A stretch of 64,000 nt of DNA from Defluviibacillus sp043739385 (GTDB lineage Bacteria; Pseudomonadota; Gammaproteobacteria; Burkholderiales; Burkholderiaceae_C): NCBI GenBank assembly GCA_043739385.1, contig JAYUED010000059.1, positions 1 to 64,000 on the forward strand, in the 5' to 3' direction. Numbering within the stretch: the first letter of the stretch is position 1; each line of letters starts with the position of its first letter. Position numbers and translations under genes: made by a program. Below, in pieces: positions 32,406 to 41,021 of this stretch. The notes under the pieces are model-generated. The model was not told the DNA's origin, did no database searches, and saw only the letters and a list, made by a program, of their open reading frames with translations.

Positions 32406-32774
32406 ATGGCGTCCAAAGGCACCCAAATTCTCACCCTCACCGGCTTGCGCTTCGATGCCAATATGGGCATTCTGGAATCCGAAAAAGTTGCTCCCCAGCC
32501 CATCCGAGTAGATGCCGAGCTGAACCTCGGCACCCAAGATTTGCTGCCGCAAGACGACGATATTTCCCAAGTTCTGGATTACCGCAAAGTGCGCCAGATC
32601 ATCATCGACGAATGCACCGAGCGCCACATCAACCTGCTGGAAAGCTTGATCGGCAAAGTCGCCCACCGGCTGATGCAGTTGCACGGCGTACTGGGCGTGC
32701 GGGTAAAGATCGCCAAACTGGAGATTTTTGAGGACTGCGAAGTCGCGATTCGGGTGGAAACGGGCCAGTGGTGA
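32406..32774 (+). CDS. folB: Dihydroneopterin aldolase
   Basis: Cleaves dihydroneopterin in folate synthesis. The ATG at 32406 gives 122 residues (MASKGTQILTLTGLRFDANM), the normal size. Motifs: GILESEKVAPQPIRVDAELN, VLDYRKVRQII and the catalytic Glu/Lys regions HINLLESLIGKVAHRL and VRVKIAKLEIF. It follows a pteridine-reductase-like SDR. Confidence 0.92.
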   Translation: MASKGTQILTLTGLRFDANMGILESEKVAPQPIRVDAELNLGTQDLLPQDDDISQVLDYRKVRQIIIDECTERHINLLESLIGKVAHRLMQLHGVLGVRVKIAKLEIFEDCEVAIRVETGQW

Positions 32775-32831
32775 ACACAAGCCATGGGTTGCAGAACTCG
32801 TGAAAATACAGCTAGATGCTAATATGCGTTG

Positions 32832-33035
32832 ATGCGTACCACCCTCGAACTCCCAGACCCTCTTTTTAGAACACTCAAAGCCCGTGCGGCCTTGGATGGC
32901 ACTACGCTCAAAGAGCTGATGCTGCGCTTTGTGCAGCAAGGCTTAAGCGAAACAGAAGCACAAGTACAACCACTCCGCGATGAAGAACATATCGCACCCA
33001 GCGCCGTAGCAGCACAACAAGGGCAACAGCTATGA
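32832..33035 (+). CDS. Orphan VapB-like antitoxin (ribbon-helix-helix)
   Basis: A 67-residue protein beginning MRTTLELPDPLFRTLKARAA and continuing LDGTTLKELMLRFVQQGL, the arc-type DNA-binding pattern of VapB antitoxins. The C-terminal toxin-neutralising tail is Gln/Glu-rich. No PIN-domain toxin follows: its stop overlaps the ttcA start by four bases (ATGA). It may be a solitary regulator, or an antitoxin whose toxin was lost. Confidence 0.75.
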   Translation: MRTTLELPDPLFRTLKARAALDGTTLKELMLRFVQQGLSETEAQVQPLRDEEHIAPSAVAAQQGQQL

Positions 33036-34003
33036 GCGCCCTGCCTTCAACCCTGTGGGCCGACCCCACTGAAACCCTCGCCGACGCCCAACCCGAGCGC
33101 ATCAAAATTGAGCGTGAAACCCACAAGCTGGAAAAGCGCCTGTGCCGCCAAATGGGCCAAGCCATTGTTGACTTCAACATGATTGAAGAAGGCGACAAGG
33201 TGATGGTTTGTATGTCGGGGGGCAAAGACAGCTACGCCATGCTGGATATTTTGCTCAAAATGCAGGCCCGCGCGCCGATTGATTTCAGCATCATCGCCGT
33301 CAACCTTGATCAAAAGCAGCCTGACTTTCCTGAACATATCCTGCCAGCCTATTTGACGCAGATCGGTGTGCCGTTCCACATCGAAAACCAAGACACCTAC
33401 TCTATCGTCAAAGACAAAATCGAACCCGGTAAAACCATGTGCAGCCTTTGCAGTCGCTTGCGTCGGGGCATTTTGTACCGGGTGGCAGACGAGTTGGGGG
33501 CCACCAAAATCGCGCTCGGCCACCACCGCGATGACATGCTGCAAACCTTCTTTCTGAACATGTTCTTTGGCGGCAAGCTCAAAGGGATGCCCGCCAAACT
33601 GGTCAGTGATGATGGTCGCCATATTGTGATTCGTCCGCTGGCTTACGTGGCCGAAAAAGACCTCTCCCGCTGGGCCACACACAAGCAATTCCCCATCATC
33701 CCCTGCACGCTTTGCGGTAGCCAGGAGAACCTGCAACGCAAACAAGTGGCCGCCATGTTGCACGAGTGGGAACGAAAGCACCCTGGCCGGGTCGAAAGTA
33801 TGTTCACGGCCTTGCAAAACGTGGTGCCTTCGCATTTGATGGACAGCGCGCGCTACGACTTTAAAGGCTTGAAAACCACCGGCATTGCCAGCGAAGATGG
33901 GGACAAAGCGTTCGATGCGCCTGAGTTTCCTCCAGTATTCATGGGCTTTTCCGGTAAGGCAAGTTTGCCCAGTCTGCAAGTAATTAACTTGCGGAACGAA
34001 TAG
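33032..34003 (+). CDS. ttcA: tRNA 2-thiocytidine synthetase
   Basis: Thiolates cytidine 32 of certain tRNAs. The 323-residue protein has the PP-loop SGGKDS at 62-67, the CSLCSRLRRGILY motif and the later CTLCGSQ, whose cysteines bind the [4Fe-4S] cluster. GHHRDDMLQTFFLNMFFGG is a further signature. Translation is coupled to the VapB-like gene by ATGA overlap. The DUF4136 lipoprotein gene follows 38 bp later. Confidence 0.95.
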   Translation: MSALPSTLWADPTETLADAQPERIKIERETHKLEKRLCRQMGQAIVDFNMIEEGDKVMVCMSGGKDSYAMLDILLKMQARAPIDFSIIAVNLDQKQPDFPEHILPAYLTQIGVPFHIENQDTYSIVKDKIEPGKTMCSLCSRLRRGILYRVADELGATKIALGHHRDDMLQTFFLNMFFGGKLKGMPAKLVSDDGRHIVIRPLAYVAEKDLSRWATHKQFPIIPCTLCGSQENLQRKQVAAMLHEWERKHPGRVESMFTALQNVVPSHLMDSARYDFKGLKTTGIASEDGDKAFDAPEFPPVFMGFSGKASLPSLQVINLRNE

Positions 34004-34041
34004 GTAAAGATAAGTATGGGTCAAAAAGGAGTACAGCTATC

Positions 34042-34746
34042 ATGAAATCAGCACGCTACGCTATAGGTTTAGTAGCAATTATTGGAGTAATCTTGCTCAG
34101 CGGCTGTACCACTCTGCACCAAGTTGGTAGCGAGGTTCAAACCCAATCCAGCCTGAAGTCATTGCCTGTGGCGGGGTACCGATTTGAGCGTCTGCCCTCA
34201 CAACAAGCGCCTGAGATTGTGCAAAATCAGTCGGCGCTTGAAGCCATGGCCGAAAAAGCGCTGGCGCTGGTAGGCCTCAAGCGGGATGAGGTCAAACCCG
34301 GTTACAGCGTGCTGATAAACGCACGGGTACAGCGCGATCCACGCTATGCGGTGTGGGATGACCCGTTCTATGGCGCTGGCCGATTCAATATGGGCTACAG
34401 CGGCGATTTCATCAGCGTGCGCGGCCGAGGCGGCTACCGTGGCGGTTATAGGAGCGGCATTTATTTTGGGGGAGGAGGCTTCTACCGCCCCTATGAACCA
34501 CCGCTGCTGCGCCGGGAAGTCAGTGTGGTGATGCGCGACCTGAGCACTGGGCAGGTTGTATACGAAACCCAGGCGGTCAACGAAAGTCTCTGGACAGACA
34601 GTAACGCGGTTTTACCGCTGATGTTTGAAGCAGCCGTCAGCGGCTTTCCCACTCCCCCCAGCGGGCGGCGCGTGGTGAATATCTCGCTACTACCGCAAGC
34701 GGCCCCACCAGCAGCGCCAGAATCCGTCATCCCACCAAAAATTTGA
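34042..34746 (+). CDS. DUF4136 lipoprotein
   Basis: A 234-residue exported lipoprotein (lipobox LLSGC, Cys22). Residues 25-100 and 160-215 are the two halves of a DUF4136 domain (YRFERLPSQQ, EALGL-type helix, then a VVMRDLSTGQVVYETQA strand). Between them is an Arg/Gly/Tyr-rich loop (around residues 115-155) with repeated GGYRGG motifs. Function is unknown; the family is usually outer-membrane attached. It follows ttcA on the same strand after 38 bp. Confidence 0.85.
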   Translation: MKSARYAIGLVAIIGVILLSGCTTLHQVGSEVQTQSSLKSLPVAGYRFERLPSQQAPEIVQNQSALEAMAEKALALVGLKRDEVKPGYSVLINARVQRDPRYAVWDDPFYGAGRFNMGYSGDFISVRGRGGYRGGYRSGIYFGGGGFYRPYEPPLLRREVSVVMRDLSTGQVVYETQAVNESLWTDSNAVLPLMFEAAVSGFPTPPSGRRVVNISLLPQAAPPAAPESVIPPKI

Positions 34747-34768
34747 CCCTGCGAGTCCTAAGAGCCCT

Positions 34769-35395
34769 ATGAAACTCACCAGCACATCCTTTCAAGACGG
34801 CAGCCGTATCCCTTCGCGCTACGCCGCAGGCAAACCTGATGCAACCGGCGGCGTAACCTTCTCTGACAACATCAGCCCTCAATTGAGCTGGCTAGGTGTG
34901 CCCGCAGGCACCCAGTCGTTCGCTGTGGTTTGTCATGATCCGGACGTGCCCAGCAAGGGCGATGACGTGAACAAAACCGACCGCGAAGTACCTGCTGATC
35001 TGCCCCGTGTTGACTTCTTCCACTGGGTGATGGTGGATCTGCCCCCTACCGTCTCCTCTCTGACTGAAGGCGAATTCAGTAGCGGTTTCACCACACGCGG
35101 TAAACCCGGCCCAGCCACGATGCACGGCGCACGCCACGGCCTGAACGATTACACAGGCTGGTTTGCAGGTAATGTAGATATGAATGGGAACTACTTCGGC
35201 TACGACGGCCCATTCCCACCGTTCAACGACTCCATCTTGCACCACTACACGTTCACCGTGTACGCGCTGGACGTGGCGCGTTTGGATGTTGATGGCAATT
35301 TCACAGGCGCAGAAGTGAAAGCCGCATTGCAAGGTCATGTGCTGGCCCAGACGCAGCTCATCGGCATCTACACCCTAAACCCCAAATTGGCATGA
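34769..35395 (+). CDS. YbhB/YbcL family PEBP-like protein
   Basis: A 208-residue phosphatidylethanolamine-binding-protein homologue without a signal peptide. The ligand-pocket motifs are SPQLSWLGVP, VVCHDPDVPS, DFFHWVMVDLP and the GYDGPFPPFNDSILHHYTF stretch. Bacterial members have no firmly established role. It lies 22 bp after the DUF4136 gene and 19 bp before the histidine phosphatase, so the three may be co-transcribed. Confidence 0.9.
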   Translation: MKLTSTSFQDGSRIPSRYAAGKPDATGGVTFSDNISPQLSWLGVPAGTQSFAVVCHDPDVPSKGDDVNKTDREVPADLPRVDFFHWVMVDLPPTVSSLTEGEFSSGFTTRGKPGPATMHGARHGLNDYTGWFAGNVDMNGNYFGYDGPFPPFNDSILHHYTFTVYALDVARLDVDGNFTGAEVKAALQGHVLAQTQLIGIYTLNPKLA

Positions 35396-35414
35396 GCCCG
35401 TTGTCACTTTGACA

Positions 35415-36095
35415 ATGGACGCCACCCGCCTCATCGCCGTGCGCCATGGCGAAACCGCCTGGAACGTAGACTCGCGCATCCAAGGCTCCTTGGATATAGC
35501 ACTGAACGACACGGGCCGATGGCAAGCCCATCGCTTGGCGTTGGCTTTGGCGGGTGAGCAAATCGATGCACTCTACGCCAGCGACCTCTGGCGCGCCTAC
35601 GACACTGCGCTGTCGATCTCGCGCACAACCGGATTGCCGGTCACCACGAATGAAGGTCTGCGCGAACGGAGGTTTGGTGAGTTTGAAGGCAAAACATTTA
35701 CTGAAGTCGAAGCCCACTGGCCCGATAAGGCCTTGAAGTGGCGTAAAAGAATCCCTGATTTTGTCCCTGAAGGTGGGGAGTCTTTGCTGCAGTTTAGAGA
35801 GCGAATACTGACCACCGTATCTGCATTGGCAGTACAAAATATTGGGAACCAAATCGTCATCGCCAGCCACGGTGGCACCATGGACGTGCTCTACCGAGCG
35901 GCCACCGGCCAAGACTTGCAAGCCCCTCGTACCTGGCAACTGGGCAATGCCAACATCAACCGCTTGCTGTGGACGCCAGGCTGTGAAGACCCCAACGGCC
36001 CCGAACATAACCCACATGGCCACTTCACCTTGGTTGGCTGGGCGGACAGCCTTCACTTGGACGAAAACACGGCGTTAGACGAATCCACTGCGTGA
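35415..36095 (+). CDS. Histidine phosphatase (phosphoglycerate mutase-like)
   Basis: A 226-residue member of the histidine phosphatase superfamily, from the ATG at 35415. The phosphohistidine site is AVRHGETAWNVDSRIQG; the second half has ASDLWRAYDTAL, the ERRFGEFEGK motif and the conserved SHGGTMDVL with the second catalytic His. The length and sequence fit the GpmB/CobC-like group of phosphatases, but the substrate is not determined. Confidence 0.88.
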   Translation: MDATRLIAVRHGETAWNVDSRIQGSLDIALNDTGRWQAHRLALALAGEQIDALYASDLWRAYDTALSISRTTGLPVTTNEGLRERRFGEFEGKTFTEVEAHWPDKALKWRKRIPDFVPEGGESLLQFRERILTTVSALAVQNIGNQIVIASHGGTMDVLYRAATGQDLQAPRTWQLGNANINRLLWTPGCEDPNGPEHNPHGHFTLVGWADSLHLDENTALDESTA

Positions 36096-36195
36096 TTGCA
36101 CCGCTTAATGTCGCGATGCCATATTAAGACTAAGACTAAGACGCAATGTCATGCCACGGCGTCTTGCCGACAACCTCACTAACTTCATTCACGCT

Positions 36196-37368
36196 ATGAC
36201 ACTCACCCTGCAAAAGTTGATCAGCCAAAGCGTTGACCACATTGACACGCCCGCACTGGTCATCGACCTGGACGCGATGGAACGTAACCTCGCCAAGATG
36301 GTCCGTTTTGCGCGTGAGCACCACATCCGCTGGCGGCCTCATGCCAAGCTGCACAAGAGTGCTGAGTTGGCGCTGCTGCAAATCCAAGCTGGTGCAGTGG
36401 GAGTTTGCGTACAAAAAACCGCTGAAGCCGAGGCCATGGTTGCCGGTGGTGTGTGCGACGTGTACATCAGCAACGAAGTCATTTCGCTATCAAAATTAGA
36501 GCGCATAGCGAATATGACGCTTGCACTAGAAGCTAAAAATGGCAAATTAGCCATCGCGGTAGACAGCTTGATAGGTGTGCGGCGCTTGGCCAGCGTATTG
36601 ACCGCAGCCATCAACACAACCACCAGCCCGGTACGCCCGCTAATCGATGTGTTCGTCGAGATTGACGTGGGTCAAGGCCGCTGCGGTGTTGCGCCGGGAC
36701 AAGCCGCGCTGGATTTGGCCCAAGAAATCGTGCGCCACCGCTGCTTGCACTTTGCAGGCATACAGGCTTACCATGGCCGCGCTCAACATTTGCGCAGCCC
36801 CGCAGAACGCCAGCAGGCCATAGGCCAAGCCGTTATCCACGCCCGCAACACCCGTCGCAATATCGAAGCTGCGGGTATTCGTGTCGGTTTGGTCACGGGT
36901 GCTGGCACCGGCACGTTTGCACTGGAAACCGCCAGCGGCGTGTATGGCGAGTTGCAAGCTGGTTCGTTTCTTTTTATGGATGCCGACTACACAGCTAACC
37001 AGCCTGACCTGACCGCCCCCGCACCGACATTCGAGCACGCGCTGTTTGTCAAGAGCCAAGTCATCAGCACGCACGCTACCCACGCGGTATGTGACGCCGG
37101 GCACAAAAGCCACGCAGTGGATTCAGGCTTACCCTTGGTAGCAGGGCTGAACCTAGATTTTGACAACGGTGGCGACGAGCACGGCATTCTGCGACCGCAC
37201 ACACCAGGAACCGCTTTACCCGCTTTGGGCGACACGGTATGGTTGATTCCCGGCCATTGCGACCCCACCGTCAATTTGCATGACTTCATGGTCGGAGTGC
37301 GTGGTGGGTTAGCGCAGGGCACAGTGGAGCGCATCATCCGCGTCGATGCCAGGGGTGCGTTAACCTAA
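36196..37368 (+). CDS. DSD1/D-threonine aldolase family PLP enzyme
   Basis: A 390-residue fold-type III PLP protein from the ATG at 36196. The alanine-racemase-like N-terminal barrel opens with DTPALVIDLDAMERNLAKM, and Lys51 in RPHAKLHKS is the expected Schiff-base lysine. The C-terminal domain has the metal-binding VWLIPGHCDPTVNLHD motif. Family members are D-threonine aldolases or D-serine dehydratases; the choice cannot be made from the sequence. An AT-rich patch (36486-36543) encodes residues 97-117, beside the cofactor barrel. Confidence 0.88.
   Translation: MTLTLQKLISQSVDHIDTPALVIDLDAMERNLAKMVRFAREHHIRWRPHAKLHKSAELALLQIQAGAVGVCVQKTAEAEAMVAGGVCDVYISNEVISLSKLERIANMTLALEAKNGKLAIAVDSLIGVRRLASVLTAAINTTTSPVRPLIDVFVEIDVGQGRCGVAPGQAALDLAQEIVRHRCLHFAGIQAYHGRAQHLRSPAERQQAIGQAVIHARNTRRNIEAAGIRVGLVTGAGTGTFALETASGVYGELQAGSFLFMDADYTANQPDLTAPAPTFEHALFVKSQVISTHATHAVCDAGHKSHAVDSGLPLVAGLNLDFDNGGDEHGILRPHTPGTALPALGDTVWLIPGHCDPTVNLHDFMVGVRGGLAQGTVERIIRVDARGALT
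36486..36543 (+). repeat. AT-rich dispersed element copy inside the DSD1-type gene
   Basis: GCTATCAAAATTAGAGCGCA followed by TGACGCTTGCACTAGAAGC and AAAAATGG. It follows the same pattern as the other copies and stands out by composition. Confidence 0.45.
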
Positions 37369-37499
37369 CGAATTCGCCCACAGCACCCACCAACAGCAAG
37401 GGCAGTAACAGGCTTATCACCCATTACCGCCCTGACCACCTTCGCCCTCAGGCTCCAGTGCTTTAGTTTCTCAAAAGTCTTGCGACTTCACCTTCAGTC

Positions 37500-38183
37500 T
37501 CAGTCTTCTTGGCCAACTACTTTGTAGGCCAAAGCACCAATTACGGCACCCACAATCGGGGCTACCCAGAACAACCACACCTGCTGCAAGGCCCAAGCAT
37601 CAGCGAAAACGGCCACGCCCAAGCTGCGCGCGGGGTTAACCGAAGTGTTGGTGACGGGGATGCTGATCAAGTGAATCAGCGTCAGGCACAGGCCAATCGC
37701 CAATGGCGCAAAACCTGCTGGTGCGCGCTTGCCGGTAGAACCCATGATGACGAACAAGAACACAGCTGTCATGACAATTTCGCAGACCAGCGCCGCAATC
37801 ATCGAATAGCCGCCTGGGGAATGCTCGCCAAAGCCGTTCGATGCAAACCCACCCACCACAAAGCCCGCTTTACCGCTTGCAATCAGGTACAACACGCCCG
37901 CGCCCAAAATACCACCAATCACTTGGGACACGATGTAGGGCAACAGTTCTTTGGCAGGAAAACGACCACCGGCCCACAGACCCACAGACACTGCAGGGTT
38001 CAAATGGCAGCCAGAGATCGGACCAATGGCGTAAGCCATGGTGACAACGGTCAAGCCAAACGCCAGCGACACGCCATGCAGGCCAATGCCCACGCCTGGA
38101 AACGCAGCGGCCAACACGGCGCTACCGCAACCGCCTAGAACCAACCAAAAAGTGCCAATAATTTCAGCGAAATATTTGTTCAT
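37500..38183 (-). CDS. aqpZ: Aquaporin Z
   Basis: A water channel of 227 residues with six membrane helices, from the ATG at 38183. Both NPA half-helix motifs are present: HLNPAVSVGLW and SVNPARSLG. GISGCH-type spacing and the His/Cys-containing selectivity region fit AqpZ rather than a glycerol facilitator. It is transcribed alone, convergent with the DSD1 gene, which ends 131 bp away. Confidence 0.95.
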   Translation of the reverse strand: MNKYFAEIIGTFWLVLGGCGSAVLAAAFPGVGIGLHGVSLAFGLTVVTMAYAIGPISGCHLNPAVSVGLWAGGRFPAKELLPYIVSQVIGGILGAGVLYLIASGKAGFVVGGFASNGFGEHSPGGYSMIAALVCEIVMTAVFLFVIMGSTGKRAPAGFAPLAIGLCLTLIHLISIPVTNTSVNPARSLGVAVFADAWALQQVWLFWVAPIVGAVIGALAYKVVGQED

Positions 38184-38520
38184 CACAACCCTTTCAAAAA
38201 TAAAACAGGACGGCTGTTGTTTACACGGCAGCCCTCTCGAACCCCAGCTTTGAGGTGGCGCTGATTTTGCGTTTGAATGATGACAAGACGCTCTTTTATA
38301 AGCTAGGCAAATTGGCGTTGTGTGAACTTATTTGTCATTCATTCGTCTAAGCGGTTGCATTTTTTTAACTGTACTCTTGCAATAGACAACTTGCGGTCCA
38401 TCGCAACATGAAAAGACGCAAAAGGACTTAAAAGGAAGTAAATATTGCCCTTTGTCGCAACATGGACAGCAGCAAGCGCACGATCGTGCTAAAAACTGGG
38501 ATTCTCTGGAGACATATTTT
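38184..38520. other. Divergent promoter region, no gene seen
   Basis: About 335 bases between aqpZ and the first acyl-CoA dehydrogenase. The right end has a good ribosome binding site (GGAGA) eight bases before the ATG at 38521. TCGCAACATG occurs twice, at about 38401 and 38454. I see no clear operator or small gene. Confidence 0.5.
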
Positions 38521-39720
38521 ATGGATTTGGCCTTTACCCCTGAAGAACAGCAATTTCGCGAAGACATCCGTGCTTGGGTACACGCGAATTTGCCTGCTGA
38601 TATTTCGCACAAAGTGCATAACTCGCTCCATCTCAGCCGCGACGACATGCAGCGCTGGGCTAAGATTTTGGGCAAAAAAGGCTGGTTGGGCCATGGCTGG
38701 TCCAAGCAGTTTGGCGGACCTGGTTGGAACGCGATCCAAAAACACCTGTTTGAAGAAGAATGCGCCCTTGCTGGTGCACCACGCGTCATTCCCTTTGGTC
38801 CAGTCATGGTGGCCCCGGTCATCATGGCATTTGGCAGCCCCGCTCAACAAGAGCGTCACCTGCCGGGCATTGCCAGCGGCGAAGTTTGGTGGAGTCAGGG
38901 CTACAGCGAACCCGGCGCAGGCTCGGATTTGGCGTCGCTCAAAACCCGTGCTGAGCGCGTAGGTGACAAGTACATCGTTAATGGTCAAAAGACCTGGACC
39001 ACGCTAGGTCAGTACGGTGAGTGGATTTTCTGCTTGGTACGCACCAGCACCGAAGGCAAGCCCCAAACCGGCATCAGCTTCTTGCTGATCGACATGAAGA
39101 CCCCTGGCGTTAGCGTTCGCCCCATCATCATGCTCGATGGTGGACACGAGGTAAATGAAGTCTGGTTTGACAACGTTGAAGTTCCCGTGGAAAACTTGGT
39201 TGGCGAAGAGAACAAAGGCTGGACGTACGCCAAGCATTTGCTCAGCCACGAGCGCACCAACATCGCTGATGTGAACCGCGCCAAACGCGAGCTGGAGCGA
39301 CTCAAACGGATTGCCAAAGCCGAAGGTGTGTACGACCCCGCTACCAGTGGCGCAACAGCAGCCCGCTTCCGCGATGAGATCGCCAAGTTGGAAGTGGACG
39401 TGGTAGCCCTAGAAATGCTGGTATTGCGTGTCCTGTCCGCTGAAAAAACCGGTAAAAACTCGCTCGACATCGCCGGTCTGCTCAAAATTCGCGGCAGCGA
39501 AATCCAGCAGCGCTACAGCGAGCTGATGATGCTTGCTGCTGGCCCTTACAGCGTGCCCTTTATTCAAGAAGCGATGGACGCCGGTTGGCAAGGCGACTAC
39601 GTGGGGGCTTCCACCAGTGCACCGCTGGCCAGCACCTACTTCAACATGCGCAAGACCACCATTTACGGCGGCTCGAACGAAGTGCAGCGCAATATCGTTG
39701 CGCAGACCGTTCTGGGTTAA
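38521..39720 (+). CDS. Acyl-CoA dehydrogenase, large subunit
   Basis: An FAD-dependent acyl-CoA dehydrogenase of 399 residues that starts MDLAFTPEEQQFREDIRAW. Landmarks: WWSQGYSEPGAGSDLASLKT (FAD and substrate contact), GQKTWTT, and the C-terminal MRKTTIYGGSNEVQRNIVAQ. The next gene is a second, smaller dehydrogenase 32 bp downstream. Such pairs (PimC/PimD type, or steroid-type alpha-beta pairs) act together on branched or dicarboxylic acyl-CoAs; the actual substrate is unknown. Confidence 0.93.
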   Translation: MDLAFTPEEQQFREDIRAWVHANLPADISHKVHNSLHLSRDDMQRWAKILGKKGWLGHGWSKQFGGPGWNAIQKHLFEEECALAGAPRVIPFGPVMVAPVIMAFGSPAQQERHLPGIASGEVWWSQGYSEPGAGSDLASLKTRAERVGDKYIVNGQKTWTTLGQYGEWIFCLVRTSTEGKPQTGISFLLIDMKTPGVSVRPIIMLDGGHEVNEVWFDNVEVPVENLVGEENKGWTYAKHLLSHERTNIADVNRAKRELERLKRIAKAEGVYDPATSGATAARFRDEIAKLEVDVVALEMLVLRVLSAEKTGKNSLDIAGLLKIRGSEIQQRYSELMMLAAGPYSVPFIQEAMDAGWQGDYVGASTSAPLASTYFNMRKTTIYGGSNEVQRNIVAQTVLG

Positions 39721-39752
39721 CCCACCTAACCCACAAATCGCAGGAGAACACC

Positions 39753-40868
39753 ATGGATTTTGACTTTTCAGACGACCAAGAACAATTGCGCGACGCCGTT
39801 CGCAAATGGGTAGATAAGGGCTACAGCTTTGAGCGCCGCACTGCCGCCGTACGCGCAGGCGGTTTCGACCGTGCCGCCTACAACGAACTGGCCGAACTGG
39901 GCCTGACCGGCCTCTACATCTCGGAAGACGATGGCGGTATGGGCATGGGCCCGACCGAGGGCATGGTAGTGATGGAAGAGTTGGGGCGCGGCATGGTGCT
40001 GGAGCCTTTGGCGCAAACGCTGATCGCTGGCGCGGTGCTCAGTGGCTACGCCAGTGCTGCCGTCAAGGCCGCATGGTTACCCAAAATCGCCAGCGGCGAA
40101 GCGCTGGTTGTCTTGGCACACCAAGAGCAAGCTGCACGCTACCGTTTAGACGTTTGCAAGGCCAATGCAACCGCAGTGGGCAATGGTTGGACTTTGAACG
40201 CCACCAAAAGCATCGTGCCTGCAGGCGACAAAGCCGATGCCTTCCTGGTGCCAGCCCTGGTGAACAACAAGCAAGCCCTGTTCTTGGTAGAGCGCACCGC
40301 GGCTGGCGTCACCACAAGAGGCTACAGCACGCAAGATGGCAGCCGCTGCGCTGAGGTGACCCTTGTTAACGCAAGCGCCACCTTGGTCACGCTGGACGGT
40401 CTGACGGCCCTGGAGCACGCGGTAGACATTGGCATTGCCTGCGCCTGTGCTGAAGCCGTCGGTGTGATGGACAAAACACTGGCACTAACGGTGGAATACA
40501 TGAACACGCGCAAGCAGTTCAACGTCGTTATCAGTAGCTTCCAAGCTTTGCGCCACCGTGTGGCAGATATGAAGATGCAGCTCGAACTGGGCCGGTCGAT
40601 GAGTTACTACGCTTGTCTCAAGCTCAACGCACCCGCGGCCGAACGCCACAGTGCCATGGCACGCGCCAAGTACCAGCTCGGGAATTCGATGCGCTTTGTG
40701 GGCCAGCAATCGGTACAACTGCATGGCGGCATCGGTGTGACCGATGAATACATTGGCAGCCATTATTTCAAAAAATTGACACAGCTGGAAATGACTTATG
40801 GCGACACGCTGCACCACCTGGGTGAAGTGTCAGATCGGATGCAGGACTCGGCAGGTGTGTTTGCCTGA
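39753..40868 (+). CDS. Acyl-CoA dehydrogenase, small subunit
   Basis: A 371-residue acyl-CoA dehydrogenase with a clear AGGAGA ribosome binding site before its ATG at 39753. It starts MDFDFSDDQEQLRDAVRKW. The middle beta domain is diverged and lacks the usual SEPGAGSD loop, while the C-terminal helical domain keeps MNTRKQFNVVISSFQALRHR and the QLHGGIGVTDEYIGSHYFK motif. That fits the partner subunit of a heteromeric enzyme with the gene upstream. Confidence 0.92.
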   Translation: MDFDFSDDQEQLRDAVRKWVDKGYSFERRTAAVRAGGFDRAAYNELAELGLTGLYISEDDGGMGMGPTEGMVVMEELGRGMVLEPLAQTLIAGAVLSGYASAAVKAAWLPKIASGEALVVLAHQEQAARYRLDVCKANATAVGNGWTLNATKSIVPAGDKADAFLVPALVNNKQALFLVERTAAGVTTRGYSTQDGSRCAEVTLVNASATLVTLDGLTALEHAVDIGIACACAEAVGVMDKTLALTVEYMNTRKQFNVVISSFQALRHRVADMKMQLELGRSMSYYACLKLNAPAAERHSAMARAKYQLGNSMRFVGQQSVQLHGGIGVTDEYIGSHYFKKLTQLEMTYGDTLHHLGEVSDRMQDSAGVFA

Positions 40869-40954
40869 TCGCTCAAATTAGCTTTTTCAAATCAGCTTTT
40901 TTGCAGTATTTTTTAGTACTTTTTAGTACCTAGCGCTATTTCCAGATAGCACCT

Positions 40955-40985
40955 AACGCCCACTTAGTCTGTACTGGTGGGCGTT
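40955..40985 (+). terminator. Hairpin terminator behind the acyl-CoA dehydrogenase pair
   Basis: A nine-bp stem AACGCCCAC / GTGGGCGTT, a 13-base loop and a short T-run (TTTTACC). It lies 86 bases after the dehydrogenase stop and 37 bases before the hydrolase ATG. The stem is nearly the same as that of the hairpin at 42462. Confidence 0.7.
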
Positions 40986-41021
40986 TTACCTTGTTTCCTT
41001 GTTAACTTGTAGTGGACGATC

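Noticed and set aside
33047..34024. 325-codon open frame on the minus strand
   Set aside because: Antisense to ttcA, whose PP-loop and cysteine motifs are unmistakable.
34346..34531. Small open frame within the DUF4136 gene
   Set aside because: A shifted frame of the Gly/Arg-rich loop, without start signals or homology.
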